62,366 nt of DNA from a virus (IMGVR_UViG_3300020583_000001:1-62366); one strand, 5' to 3'; positions 49,737-56,964 are shown, counted from the first letter of the stretch. Numbers and translations are program-made. The notes: generated by a model from the letters alone, not told the origin.

Positions 49737-49964
49737 ATGAAAGTACCAGCGTTATACGAACTGGAACCAATGGGAGTAGGTGGTGCACTTGAAGCCAATG
49801 GCCGCATCTACTTTTTCTGTCCTGCCACGGACTGTCGTGACAAGTTTGCCCCGTCTTTGGGAGATCCCAAGCTTGTAGGCTGGGGCTGGGATGAGGATCA
49901 TATTGAAGGAACTGTCTGCGATTTCTGTGGCGCAGTATTAGAGCCAGACGAGGCAACCGCATGA
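49737..49964 (+). CDS. Small zinc-type protein, 75 aa
   Basis: The ATG at 49737 gives 75 residues. CPATDC (about residues 23-28) and CDFC (about 62-65) could make one zinc site, with a WGWDEDH segment between. It ends in an ATGA overlap with the LuxR-type gene. No family recognised. Confidence 0.65.
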   Translation: MKVPALYELEPMGVGGALEANGRIYFFCPATDCRDKFAPSLGDPKLVGWGWDEDHIEGTVCDFCGAVLEPDEATA

Positions 49965-50269
49965 CAGCCGCCGCCACTTCGTTAAAACTGGCCATTGCTC
50001 CTCCTCGACTGCGGGGAGTATCCATCAACAAGGAACTGACCGACCGCGAGCAAGAGGTCGCTGCGCTGGCAGCGTCCGGCATGGTATCGAAGGAGATCGC
50101 TGAGGCGCTGGGGATTTCCCGGCCCACGGTCGATACTCATCGGGTGAATATCTACCGCAAGCTGGGGAATCATCGGAGGCCGGGGAATATCACGGACTTG
50201 GTTATGTATGCCTTGGCTAGGGGACTTGTGTCGAATCGCTATCAGTCGGAGGGTTTCTATGGAAGCTGA
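49961..50269 (+). CDS. LuxR/GerE-type HTH DNA-binding protein, 102 aa
   Basis: The 102-residue product contains a LuxR/GerE helix-turn-helix in residues 28-80: LTDREQEVAALAASGMVSKE, then IAEALGISRPTVDTHRVNIYRKLG, with the conserved T-V-x-x-H and K-L-G. No sensor domain is attached, so it is a stand-alone DNA-binding domain that may act on host or phage promoters. It is coupled to the neighbours by ATGA and short overlaps. Confidence 0.85.
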   Translation: MTAAATSLKLAIAPPRLRGVSINKELTDREQEVAALAASGMVSKEIAEALGISRPTVDTHRVNIYRKLGNHRRPGNITDLVMYALARGLVSNRYQSEGFYGS

Positions 50270-50516
50270 TGAGATAACACTGAAACTGTTCTACAATCGG
50301 CGCGGATTCTATATCTACGCTTCTAACTTATTCGTCAAAGATAAATTGATCGGCTCTTATGCTCATGGGCCGCATGTTGACGGATTGATTGGCCACATTG
50401 ACGAATTATTGAGCGAACGTGACGCTGCTGGAAACTTGGTAGCGTCGGAGCCGTCGCAGACTGAGCGAAGCGAAGCGGAATCCGAGCAGGAAATGGAGAG
50501 GAGGTTGCGGGGATGA
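50259..50516 (+). CDS. Hypothetical early protein, 85 aa
   Basis: The ATG at 50259 after CGGAGGG gives an 85-residue product with strands at the start (EITLKLFYNRRGFYIYASNLF) and a charged C-terminus (SQTERSEAESEQEMERRLRG) that includes the coding copy of the GAGCGAAGCGAA repeat (50462-50474). No family recognised. Confidence 0.6.
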   Translation: MEADEITLKLFYNRRGFYIYASNLFVKDKLIGSYAHGPHVDGLIGHIDELLSERDAAGNLVASEPSQTERSEAESEQEMERRLRG

Positions 50517-50746
50517 CCGACACGCGCAAGTTGGCTAGGCATATAGTAGACGATTTCACTTATGAACTACACCATTCGGTGACCGACCCAGTATTAGACT
50601 TTACCCGCGTGTCGTCGAAGGAGATCGTTAAGCTGATAGATCACATTCAGGAGGTGATTGAGCGGGCTGCGTGCTCTTGTGGCTCGCGTGTGCTGGCACC
50701 TAGGTATCATAAGGACGATTGTCCTATGAAGGGAGTAACGCGATGA
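50513..50746 (+). CDS. Hypothetical early protein, 77 aa
   Basis: The 77-residue product is helical (EIVKLIDHIQEVIERAACS) with a Cys/His C-terminus: CSCGS and YHKDDC could bind zinc. It is coupled to the genes on both sides by ATGA overlaps. No family recognised. Confidence 0.6.
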   Translation: MTDTRKLARHIVDDFTYELHHSVTDPVLDFTRVSSKEIVKLIDHIQEVIERAACSCGSRVLAPRYHKDDCPMKGVTR

Positions 50747-50967
50747 CCCATCCCAGGCTGATGCAGAACTTTGTTTCATATTGCGAACGCAGTGAGCACG
50801 ATCAAGTCCGCGAGCAGGAGGACTATGCCTATGATGATCGCCAGGAATTCATCTGGACTGTGACCCATTCCTGGCTGTCGCTGGCTTACCGGATCGTGGG
50901 ACTAACGATCATGGCCGGGTGCGCGGCGCTGGTGGGATGGGGATTATCGTGGATGGTGGGACGATGA
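50743..50967 (+). CDS. Small membrane protein, 74 aa
   Basis: The 74-residue product has an acidic soluble N-terminus (SEHDQVREQEDYAYDDRQEF) and a C-terminal membrane helix (about residues 47-71: LAYRIVGLTIMAGCAALVGW). It overlaps its neighbours by 4 bases. An early membrane protein could act in host takeover or superinfection exclusion, but there is no direct evidence. Confidence 0.65.
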   Translation: MTHPRLMQNFVSYCERSEHDQVREQEDYAYDDRQEFIWTVTHSWLSLAYRIVGLTIMAGCAALVGWGLSWMVGR

Positions 50968-51143
50968 AAGAAAAATGGCCTAGTGTTTCTGGGCGGTCCG
51001 ATGTTCACATGGACGTTCATCCGCAAAAGTTTCGGAAGGTAAAGCCGTTTATCTGTCCAGGTTGTGCGCTGCGGAGAGAGACCCGATGCTCCACATGTCG
51101 GCATTGCGCTCGCTGCTGCTACTTGATGCAGGAGACGATATGA
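50964..51143 (+). CDS. Small zinc-type protein, 59 aa
   Basis: The 59-residue product has CPGC (about residues 31-34), then CSTCRHCARCC (about 42-52), a dense Cys set suited to one or two zinc sites. It ends about 145 bp before the next gene. No family recognised. Confidence 0.6.
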   Translation: MKEKWPSVSGRSDVHMDVHPQKFRKVKPFICPGCALRRETRCSTCRHCARCCYLMQETI

Positions 51144-51287
51144 TTCGCCGTTCGCGAGCATCTAGAGCTGTCAAGCAATTTATATTTCCTTTGCTGTCAA
51201 TACGGATATTTGCGTAAGTCGTTTAAAGTTGATGGATCCTGCTAATCCGTGTTTCATGCGTGATACAATAGACGCAGGAGGAAACAA
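51144..51287 (+). promoter_or_regulatory. Intergenic stretch with extended -10 promoter
   Basis: Between the 59-residue and 58-residue genes no coding frame is supported. TGATACAAT at 51261-51269 is a good extended -10 box (TGn-TATAAT type). No good -35 lies 17 bp upstream. The next gene's AGGAGG and ATG (51288) follow within 20 bases. It shares the 13-mer TGTCAAGCAATTT (51169-51181) with 39219-39231. Confidence 0.5.
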
Positions 51288-51464
51288 ATGATCTATCGAG
51301 TCTATTTCCAATATGAAGCCGACGGAGCGAGTGGGCCGGAGTATTTCTGGAAGTTCTCCGCTAACAGCAAGCGAGTGGCGCGACAGAGGGCCATTCGAGA
51401 ATACCGCGCCGAGGGCAGGCCAATAGTCGTCCTCGAAGTGATCCCGGAGGCCCGCTATGCGTGA
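51288..51464 (+). CDS. Small hypothetical protein, 58 aa
   Basis: An ATG at 51288 with a strong AGGAGG before it opens a 58-residue frame ending at 51464 (MIYRVYFQYEADGASGPEYF, then basic). It overlaps the next gene by 8 bases. The strong ribosome site and tight packing argue that it is real. No family recognised. Confidence 0.6.
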   Translation: MIYRVYFQYEADGASGPEYFWKFSANSKRVARQRAIREYRAEGRPIVVLEVIPEARYA

Positions 51465-51786
51465 TATGAGCGAGAAACAATTCCAAGACGCATTGAGACG
51501 CCACGGCATGAAGAACGCCGGGTTCATGGGTTACGTGGAGATGGGCATCGAAGGCCATCGCTTATCGGTGTGTCGATACAACGCCGGGAACAATCGCCGT
51601 GCGCAGCTCGCCTATTTACTACGGAAACAGCAGGAAGAAGAGGAGCGCATAGAGGCGCTGACACAAGTCACGCCCAAATTAACATCAGGGCCAATAGTGG
51701 ATGCTGCCGCGAAGGAACGCAATGCGGCCAAAATGCGAGAAGTAAGTTCAACACTCAACCAGTTTTTCTTTGGAACACGCCGATGA
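51457..51786 (+). CDS. Hypothetical early protein, 109 aa
   Basis: The ATG at 51457 (or an ATG at 51466) opens a 109-residue product with a QDALRRHGMKNAGFMGYVEMG start, a basic middle (NRRAQLAYLLRKQQEEEER) and a helical end. It overlaps the XRE-type gene by 4 bases. No family recognised. Confidence 0.6.
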   Translation: MRDMSEKQFQDALRRHGMKNAGFMGYVEMGIEGHRLSVCRYNAGNNRRAQLAYLLRKQQEEEERIEALTQVTPKLTSGPIVDAAAKERNAAKMREVSSTLNQFFFGTRR

Positions 51787-51959
51787 AACTCGGAACCGTA
51801 CTCCGTAAATGGCGGCTGATGTCGGAGCTAGACCTCCGCTCAGCCGCCGCTGAGATGAACCTTGATGCCGCAACCCTGATGCGAATCGAACAGGGCCGGA
51901 TGCCGAGCGGCGAGACATTGCGTTCAATCCTTCGCTGGCTGATGGAGGATTCCAAGTGA
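51783..51959 (+). CDS. XRE-type HTH regulator, 58 aa
   Basis: The 58-residue product is a small Cro/CI (XRE)-type helix-turn-helix: LGTVLRKWRLMSELDLRSAA, then the recognition region AATLMRIEQGRMPSGETL, with the characteristic R-I-E-Q-G turn. It probably binds phage operators. It is coupled to the preceding gene by an ATGA overlap. As a third DNA-binding protein of the early arm it may control the switch to late genes. Confidence 0.75.
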   Translation: MKLGTVLRKWRLMSELDLRSAAAEMNLDAATLMRIEQGRMPSGETLRSILRWLMEDSK

Positions 51960-51989
51960 CCCATTGCGACTCCGTAACGGAGACGACTT

Positions 51990-52913
51990 ATGAGGGAGAA
52001 AACGGATTTTATGACTGAATCTACACGCAAACAGGAAGCCGCTGCACTGCAAGAAGAGTTGTGTGCCCGATGTAAACATGCACGCAAATACCATCATCCG
52101 TACTGTCACGCGAATTGCGGTGGATGCCAAGAATTCATTGAACAGATATCGCGGGATTGGATGCGGAAAGCTGCCAATGAATACTTTGGGCCTCGCCCTA
52201 CTTCCACCGAACTGTCCCCCGATTTTTTCCGCCGATGGGATGGGTCTGTTGACCGCTTAACTACCATCATCGCCAAGCACGCTCCCGAGCGCGAAACGGT
52301 TGCGCCCCAACCAAGATGGGAGCGCCAACAAGCGTGTCCCGAGTGCGATGGAGACGGATGCAATATGTGTGCGCCGGAAGGACTGCGGGAGAGGTTTGAG
52401 AACTTGGCGTGCGAATATTTCAAGTGCACTTTGTTCAGCAGTTTCATGGCTAAAGATGTTGCGCTTGAGAATTACTTGCAGCCAGAGGTACAGGCCGCGT
52501 GGAAATTCTTTCAGGCAGGTTCCGCCAGCGCGTCTCCGCCCCAACAAGTTAACGATCATTTACTGAATCTATTGGCGGTAATTCATCGTGACGGAGGCCA
52601 TTATGTTGCAGAACACGGCTTGAAGAAAGCCGTCAAAGATGCGCTAAAACTTTCATCCAAACGAATCTCTTTAACGGAGAGCGCGGCTCCGCCCGAGCAG
52701 GCCGCATGGATCAGCGTCAAGGATAGGTTGCCCAGCATTGAAGATGGACACGTAGCGGTTATGCTGCGTGGCGAGAAGAAGGCCCACGCCGCGAGAATAG
52801 TAAAAGACAGCGCGGATTCTCCGTATCAATGGCTTTGGGATAATGACGTTCTCTACGAGATAGACGATACAGAGTTGTGGCAACCGCTCCCCGCTCCCCC
52901 GGAGGCGAAGTAA
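51990..52913 (+). CDS. Protein with zinc motifs and a C-terminal DUF551-like domain, 307 aa
   Basis: The ATG at 51990, preceded by ACGGAGA, gives 307 residues. The N-terminus has CARCKHARKYHHPYCHANCGGC (two Cys/His clusters, about residues 25-46) and the middle has CPECDGDGCNMC (about 116-127). The C-terminal 75 residues resemble the DUF551 domain (WISVKDRLPS, then LWQPLPAPP), which is frequent in phage early genes. Function unknown. Confidence 0.7.
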   Translation: MREKTDFMTESTRKQEAAALQEELCARCKHARKYHHPYCHANCGGCQEFIEQISRDWMRKAANEYFGPRPTSTELSPDFFRRWDGSVDRLTTIIAKHAPERETVAPQPRWERQQACPECDGDGCNMCAPEGLRERFENLACEYFKCTLFSSFMAKDVALENYLQPEVQAAWKFFQAGSASASPPQQVNDHLLNLLAVIHRDGGHYVAEHGLKKAVKDALKLSSKRISLTESAAPPEQAAWISVKDRLPSIEDGHVAVMLRGEKKAHAARIVKDSADSPYQWLWDNDVLYEIDDTELWQPLPAPPEAK

Positions 52914-52915
52914 AC

Positions 52916-53128
52916 ATGGCCGACCCAATGGAATTTACGGTGCAGGAATCAACCTTGCAAAAGATATGCAGCCTCATGTTCTGGTCGCACCGTGTAGCAT
53001 CTGCGGCAACGGATGTAGCTATCGCCGAATCGGTGAACAGTAATCCAGTGCATGAATTAGTCGAGGCGTTGGAACGCACGCGGAAGGTAACAACGGACTG
53101 GCTCGATGAAATTCGGAGAGGTGCCTAA
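52916..53128 (+). CDS. Hypothetical early protein, 70 aa
   Basis: The ATG at 52916 follows GGAGGCGAAG. The 70-residue helical product (VQESTLQKICSLMFWSHRVA, then VEALERTRKVTTDWLDEI) has no recognised motif. It overlaps the next gene by one base (TAATG). Confidence 0.6.
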   Translation: MADPMEFTVQESTLQKICSLMFWSHRVASAATDVAIAESVNSNPVHELVEALERTRKVTTDWLDEIRRGA

Positions 53129-53397
53129 TGGCCGATCCCAGAGAGATTGCAGAGTTAATTCATAAGCATACGTGTCGTTGCGTGACTTGCGCTGAGGCTA
53201 TCGAAGAAGTTGAGCAGGCGATCCGCATGACCATCGAGGCCACGCAAGGCGATCTTATGTGCATGGAATGCTATCGTAGTTGGGGAACAGAAGAGTGTCA
53301 CCATAATCCCATTAGTATCGGCAAGTTAGTGGTTAAGTATCGAGACGTTGCGGAGATTTGCAACCAGCTGCGGCAGAAGTTGGAGAAAAAAGCATGA
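53128..53397 (+). CDS. Small zinc-type protein, 89 aa
   Basis: The 89-residue product has CRCVTC (about residues 16-21) and CMECYRSWGTEECHH (about 49-63), enough for one or two zinc sites, with helices around them. It is joined to the next gene by an ATGA overlap. No family recognised. Confidence 0.6.
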   Translation: MADPREIAELIHKHTCRCVTCAEAIEEVEQAIRMTIEATQGDLMCMECYRSWGTEECHHNPISIGKLVVKYRDVAEICNQLRQKLEKKA

Positions 53398-53846
53398 CCG
53401 GACCCACAAAACAGGAAATATTCGGCTGTATCGGATTGAAATGTGCAGACCCAAAATGTCCATTGCATAACGGCAGCGGTATTGAATATCTCCCGGCATT
53501 GCAGGACGAGCTAGAAAGAAAGCAGCGTGAAAGCATGAACGCAACCGAGAAGGCGCGACAGTGGCTTTGTAATGGTGGTGGTGGATTTGAGGGCGGCGAA
53601 GACGGGATTCGTGCTTGCACCATGCCAGCAGAAAGCGCGATTGAGTGGATGGACGAGTACGGAGATTACCGCGCCCGTGCCGCCGAACTCGCAGCCTATG
53701 AAGAGTGCTGCAAAGCAGTCGAAGGGGAAACACTTCCGAAGATCACCTACAAAAGTGACCGAGATTACAATATTGCAATTGCTGAAGCAGTGCGGGCAAT
53801 TCGCAGTCTCCCCAGGTTTCAGGAGTTGCAGAAATCTAAATCTTGA
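53394..53846 (+). CDS. Hypothetical early protein, 150 aa
   Basis: The 150-residue product starts with Cys pairs (CIGLKCADPKCPLH, residues 12-25) then a long helical stretch (AEYEDELERKQRES and AEAVRAIRSLPRFQEL) with an unusual GGGGFEGGED turn. It may be another zinc-type mini-protein with a helical tail. Downstream is 76 bp without a gene, containing only a weak CCCTG/CAGGG hairpin. Confidence 0.6.
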   Translation: MTGPTKQEIFGCIGLKCADPKCPLHNGSGIEYLPALQDELERKQRESMNATEKARQWLCNGGGGFEGGEDGIRACTMPAESAIEWMDEYGDYRARAAELAAYEECCKAVEGETLPKITYKSDRDYNIAIAEAVRAIRSLPRFQELQKSKS

Positions 53847-53922
53847 TCGTCTATGAATTTGCGCACGAAATAGTACACAATGGGCCCCTGCCTATCAAAC
53901 AGGGAGAAGGTGGTGGTGAGAG

Positions 53923-54168
53923 ATGAGGAGAGATTTTGGCGAGATGTTGGATGATTTACGTTGCGGAGCGCCCGACGAAGACGAGGAAGTGAGTGTTTGC
54001 ACTCGGCCAGAACCGCACATCTGCCAGGTCAACGGTCCGTGCAACGGATGGCCAAAGCCAGGTTCTGGCTGTGGAGATTTCCAAGGTCCGTGTCCGAGAT
54101 GTGGCCAGCCAATCTATGAACTTAGCGGCGATCCCTATGCGCATGTTGGGTGCAAACGAAATGAATGA
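53923..54168 (+). CDS. Small zinc-type protein, 81 aa
   Basis: The 81-residue product has several Cys pairs (CGAP, CTRPEPHICQVNGPC, CGDFQGPCPRCG), the last of them (about residues 55-61) a typical zinc knuckle. It overlaps the next gene by 8 bases. No family recognised. Confidence 0.6.
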   Translation: MRRDFGEMLDDLRCGAPDEDEEVSVCTRPEPHICQVNGPCNGWPKPGSGCGDFQGPCPRCGQPIYELSGDPYAHVGCKRNE

Positions 54169-54397
54169 CATCCGTAAGTGTCCGTTACACGGCGACATGT
54201 ACTTAACTGAAACCTTTGATGGCACGGGGAAAAAGGTAACAATCTTGGAGTGCCCACAGTGCGACCATCAGCAGCGCGTGCTTACCGCTGACGATATTGA
54301 GCGCATCGGGGAGAAGGCCGCCAAGGCTGGTGCCGTCATCCGTGGCGCGGGAACCAAAGATATTCCGCAAGTCTCGCCCACCGTACTACGGAGCTAA
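54161..54397 (+). CDS. Small zinc-type protein, 78 aa
   Basis: The ATG at 54161 gives a 78-residue product with CPLHGDMY (residues 7-14) and ECPQCDHQQRVL (about 31-42), a classical C-x-x-H plus C-x-x-C zinc site, and a helical C-terminus. It is the last gene of the first rightward block. No family recognised. Confidence 0.6.
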   Translation: MNDIRKCPLHGDMYLTETFDGTGKKVTILECPQCDHQQRVLTADDIERIGEKAAKAGAVIRGAGTKDIPQVSPTVLRS

Positions 54398-54452
54398 TCA
54401 CGCTCTGTAAGTCGCGGTTTCAATTTGTCGATGTGCATCAGAAGGAAGTTTG

Positions 54453-54560
54453 ATGACTCTCTCCGCACTCCAATACGCTGCACCGCTCCCGATTCAGACG
54501 GTCGGGGAGCTGATCCTGGGATTTGCGGCAAAACGAACACTCCCTTTTAGCGGACATTAA
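54453..54560 (+). CDS. Possible small gene, 35 aa
   Basis: ATG at 54453 with AAGGAAG upstream opens a 35-residue frame (MTLSALQYAAPLPIQTVGE, then helical). Its last codons overlap the first repeat of the CGGACAT array. It is small and unremarkable, so I give it low weight. Confidence 0.35.
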   Translation: MTLSALQYAAPLPIQTVGELILGFAAKRTLPFSGH

Positions 54561-54754
54561 AAATAGGCATGTCCGCACCTATTTTCGGACATCATGCGGA
54601 CACGATTTTAACGTGTCCGCTTTTCTAGGTAAATAACTGAATACATGGGTATTTTGTAAGCGGACATGGGTTAGGACGTATTTCGGATGGATCAGCCAGC
54701 GGACGGACATCATGGGGTTTCTGGAAGAAACCCATGTCCGGCTGTCCTGTCCGC
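54550..54754. repeat. Array of nine CGGACAT-type repeats (iteron-like, candidate origin)
   Basis: In 205 bp the core CGGACA recurs nine times in both orientations: 54550-54557, 54569-54576 (inverted), 54586-54592, 54596-54603, 54613-54620 (inverted), 54660-54667, 54704-54710, 54734-54740 (inverted) and 54748-54754 (inverted). The last four fall in the HNH coding sequence. The first pair forms an 8-base inverted repeat and CGGACATCATG recurs exactly at 54586-54596 and 54704-54714. It lies one gene from the RepA-like ATPase. Iteron-bearing replication origins look like this, but the role is inference. Confidence 0.65.
54596..54626 (+). terminator. Rightward hairpin terminator
   Basis: GCGGACACG (54596-54604) pairs perfectly with CGTGTCCGC (54612-54620) around a 7-base loop and is followed by TTTTCT. 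It ends rightward transcription before the HNH gene on the other strand. It is built from two of the CGGACA repeats. Confidence 0.75.
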
Positions 54755-55122
54755 TGGTTCATCATCCATTGGTAAATCTGTAAAAATATCTCCGGCTCGA
54801 CCTCATCGCACTTGATCCTGTTGGCACGTTGCGAGATAACCGCGATATTGTTTGGAAAGTAACCTCGTCTCGGGTCGATCCTGTCAATGGTTGGGGTATC
54901 TGGACTGGGGCCGCAGTTGCCAATATCTCTATCAAAATAAAACGGTTCTCCGGTAATCGGGCAACAGTTGTCTTTGGGCCATATCTGCTTAATGAACTCA
55001 GGAGTGATGGAACAAGCGATCCCTTCCTTATGAGCGCGGCTTTCGACATTGCGGCACATCAATTTCTCGATTGGCCAAGTTTTCCTTCGTTGCTCATAAA
55101 TTTGCTTCCCGGTTCGCCTCAT
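54625..55122 (-). CDS. HNH endonuclease-like protein, 165 aa
   Basis: The 165-residue product has an HNH-type core: CCPITGEPF (zinc/nuclease fold, about residues 53-61), TIDRIDPRRGYFPNN (about 77-91, the D-R-I-D and N of the H-N-H finger) and IAVISQRANRIK. Such free-standing HNH proteins are homing-type or packaging-associated endonucleases. The start overlaps the stop of the RepA-like gene by 4 bases (ATGA). The last 30-40 residues are encoded within the CGGACAT array and may be an acquired tail. Confidence 0.75.
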   Translation of the reverse strand: MRRTGKQIYEQRRKTWPIEKLMCRNVESRAHKEGIACSITPEFIKQIWPKDNCCPITGEPFYFDRDIGNCGPSPDTPTIDRIDPRRGYFPNNIAVISQRANRIKCDEVEPEIFLQIYQWMMNQRTGQPDMGFFQKPHDVRPLADPSEIRPNPCPLTKYPCIQLFT

Positions 55123-56066
55123 TGAAAAACATCCTTTCTGAGCCGTCGAGCATGACGGTCGGAAATATCAAAAGCTGCCGCCAGATCCGCCGTAGGTTCG
55201 TTTGGGTGAGCTTTGATGTGAGAGATGATTTCGTCGCGGGTATGGGCAATCTCGTAGCGGAACTTGATGGCATCCAGCTTCAAATCGGACACCAATCTGA
55301 GCTTAAAATTGCTCTCTTCTGCGTCTGCTCCGATCTTGGAGTCAACATCAATAGAGACTTTAGTTCCCTCCCGGCTGGTGTACTTTTGGTAGTGGCAAGA
55401 AGTTTGGAAATTAGCAGTTTGAGTGATCGTACCGGCGGCTCGCTTGCTTTTTTTGTCCCACGGAGAGTGGGTAATGACTGTCAAGGGCGACCAGTGAGCT
55501 GAGATATCGACCATCAGGGCGTTGACTGCCGCCATCTCGTCCTGCTCCTTCCAAGAGCGTCCCCCGAGAAGCCCCTGTAATGTACTTAAAACGGTAAAAT
55601 CCGGCTGGTAGGTTTCTATAGCCTGTTTCAGCTTGTCCCCGGTCTTAACGATATCGAAGGGTCCGGTTACCCCAAGGGTAAAGCAGCCGATATCCTTCAC
55701 GTCTGACGCCTTGATCGACATCCCCCGAGCCAGTTGCTGGATGCGCTGCCTGAGCAGCCATTCCGGGTCTTCCGTCTCGATATAGAGGGTCTTTTTGACC
55801 CCGGTAACCGGGAAGTGACCCCAAACCTGGTTGCCCATTGGCGCGTCTATGGCAGCCTGTAGCCATGTAAAAGACTTCATGCCGTGGGGATGGGCGGAAA
55901 TCAGCGTACCGCAGCCTTGGGCCACCAGATTACGAATACGCCAGGGAGCTTCTTTTATGGTCGGAGTTTCAAGAACTTCTTTGAGGTTTAAGAACTTCCA
56001 TGCGGCAGGCAACGATCCGTTGCCATCAATCTTCGATTGAGCGAAGCAAAACGGGCTATCTGACAC
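55119..56066 (-). CDS. RepA/RecA-like AAA-type ATPase with HTH, 315 aa
   Basis: I choose GTG at 56066, which has AGGAG 5 bases upstream, over an upstream ATG at 56129. The 315-residue protein has the P-loop layout of RepA/DnaB-like ATPases but an altered Walker A (ISAHPHGMKSF, where GxxxxGKS is expected) and a Walker B strand FTVLSTLQG in which the usual Asp is Ser. The Lys-Ser of Walker A remains. The C-terminus (TADLAAAFDISDRHARRLRK) is a helix-turn-helix-like end. Such proteins load or drive helicase at plasmid and phage origins. If the ATPase is inactive it may act as an initiator that binds DNA. It is on the minus strand beside the CGGACAT array. Confidence 0.75.
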   Translation of the reverse strand: MSDSPFCFAQSKIDGNGSLPAAWKFLNLKEVLETPTIKEAPWRIRNLVAQGCGTLISAHPHGMKSFTWLQAAIDAPMGNQVWGHFPVTGVKKTLYIETEDPEWLLRQRIQQLARGMSIKASDVKDIGCFTLGVTGPFDIVKTGDKLKQAIETYQPDFTVLSTLQGLLGGRSWKEQDEMAAVNALMVDISAHWSPLTVITHSPWDKKSKRAAGTITQTANFQTSCHYQKYTSREGTKVSIDVDSKIGADAEESNFKLRLVSDLKLDAIKFRYEIAHTRDEIISHIKAHPNEPTADLAAAFDISDRHARRLRKDVFQ

Positions 56067-56091
56067 AAGGGCTCCTCTGCGACAAGGAACA

Positions 56092-56115
56092 GGCCGGAGG
56101 CCGCAGGCTCCGGCC
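56092..56115 (-). other. Strong leader hairpin before the RepA-like gene
   Basis: GGCCGGAG (56092-56099) and CTCCGGCC (56108-56115) form a perfect 8-base stem with an 8-base loop, 26 bases before the GTG start. No T-run follows, so a terminator is unlikely. It could fold in the leader RNA and modulate RepA translation. Confidence 0.6.
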
Positions 56116-56229
56116 CATAGTTTAACCACTGACCATTCTCAGGCCAGCCCCACTATGGCACACAGACGGCTCCTTGTCTACGGTAACAAGATATATTTTA
56201 TGATTAAAGATTTCCACAGAAGATTTAGC

Positions 56230-56258
56230 TTGACAAGATTTAGTAAACGGATTATCTT
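56230..56258 (+). promoter_or_regulatory. Rightward early promoter
   Basis: TTGACA (56230-56235), 17 bp, TATCTT (56253-56258). Predicted transcription starts near 56265, within a few bases of the next gene's ATG (56269), so the messenger would have almost no leader, as at 48492. Confidence 0.7.
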
Positions 56259-56268
56259 CGCAATCGTT

Positions 56269-56583
56269 ATGAAACGTTATCTTAGCCAACGGGAAGTAGA
56301 CAGATGCGAACAAGCGAAAGAGCCAGCTTGCAAATGTCGTTGCGGCGGCAAGAAACATGGCGCAAAGCGAGTCGCAGCAGGAGGAGATTATTCAACTCTG
56401 CCCATGGACGATCCGCACTATCGCCCGCCGATGACCAAGAAAGAAGCCATCAAGATTCTCCGCCACGCCGAGACTCACGTTATTTGCTCTGATCTTTACC
56501 AGTATGATCAGGCGTACCGCGAAACTCGCAACATCCTGTATAACGCCACATTGGAACTAGTAAACGGCGTTAAACCACTATGA
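56269..56583 (+). CDS. Small zinc/helix protein, 104 aa
   Basis: The ATG at 56269 lies 11 bases after the -10 box (TATCTT), which suggests a leaderless messenger. A longer frame starting at 56155 would begin before the promoter and is rejected. The 104-residue product has CKCRCGGKKHG (about residues 21-31) and a helical end (EAIKILRHAETHVICSDLYQ). No family recognised. It opens the second rightward operon. Confidence 0.65.
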   Translation: MKRYLSQREVDRCEQAKEPACKCRCGGKKHGAKRVAAGGDYSTLPMDDPHYRPPMTKKEAIKILRHAETHVICSDLYQYDQAYRETRNILYNATLELVNGVKPL

Positions 56584-56735
56584 ACCCCAAGACCCGACGC
56601 TGCCGCCGCAAGCTATGTCCGACCGGATACTTTGTTCCCAAGGACAGACGGCAGCGTTATTGTGACCGTAAGTGCAAGAATGCAGCCGCTCAGGAGCGGT
56701 TGAGAGAGAGGGCTAAGAATCATGCCAAAGCCTAA
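56580..56735 (+). CDS. Small zinc-type protein, 51 aa
   Basis: An ATG at 56580 (overlapping the previous stop by 4 bases, ATGA) opens a 51-residue frame with CRRKLC (residues 8-13) and YCDRKC (27-32) and a basic helix (ERLRERAKNHAKA). Such compact four-Cys zinc domains are typical of small phage DNA-binding proteins. Overlaps the next gene by 14 bases. Confidence 0.6.
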   Translation: MNPKTRRCRRKLCPTGYFVPKDRRQRYCDRKCKNAAAQERLRERAKNHAKA

Positions 56736-56964
56736 GTTTATCGAACTCAAATTCGCCGACAATGGCAACTATCCCCGGCATTCCCTGACCGGGTACTTTG
56801 TGATCTCGGAAAGTCGCAACAACGGAATGGTAGAACTGTTTCTGCGGCTACCGGATGCTGATGCGGGACTGCCAGCGGCCAAGAAGAAAAAGACCAGCAA
56901 GCGGGTGTCTAAGCCGATTGGTCACATGCCATCAACTCCGATCGCAGTGGAAGGTGATTTATGA
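56722..56964 (+). CDS. Hypothetical early protein, 80 aa
   Basis: The 80-residue product starts with beta-rich residues (KFIELKFADNGNYPRHSLTGYFVISES) and ends in a Lys-rich tail (AAKKKKTSKRVSKPIGH). It is coupled to the next gene by an ATGA overlap. No family recognised. Confidence 0.6.
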   Translation: MPKPKFIELKFADNGNYPRHSLTGYFVISESRNNGMVELFLRLPDADAGLPAAKKKKTSKRVSKPIGHMPSTPIAVEGDL

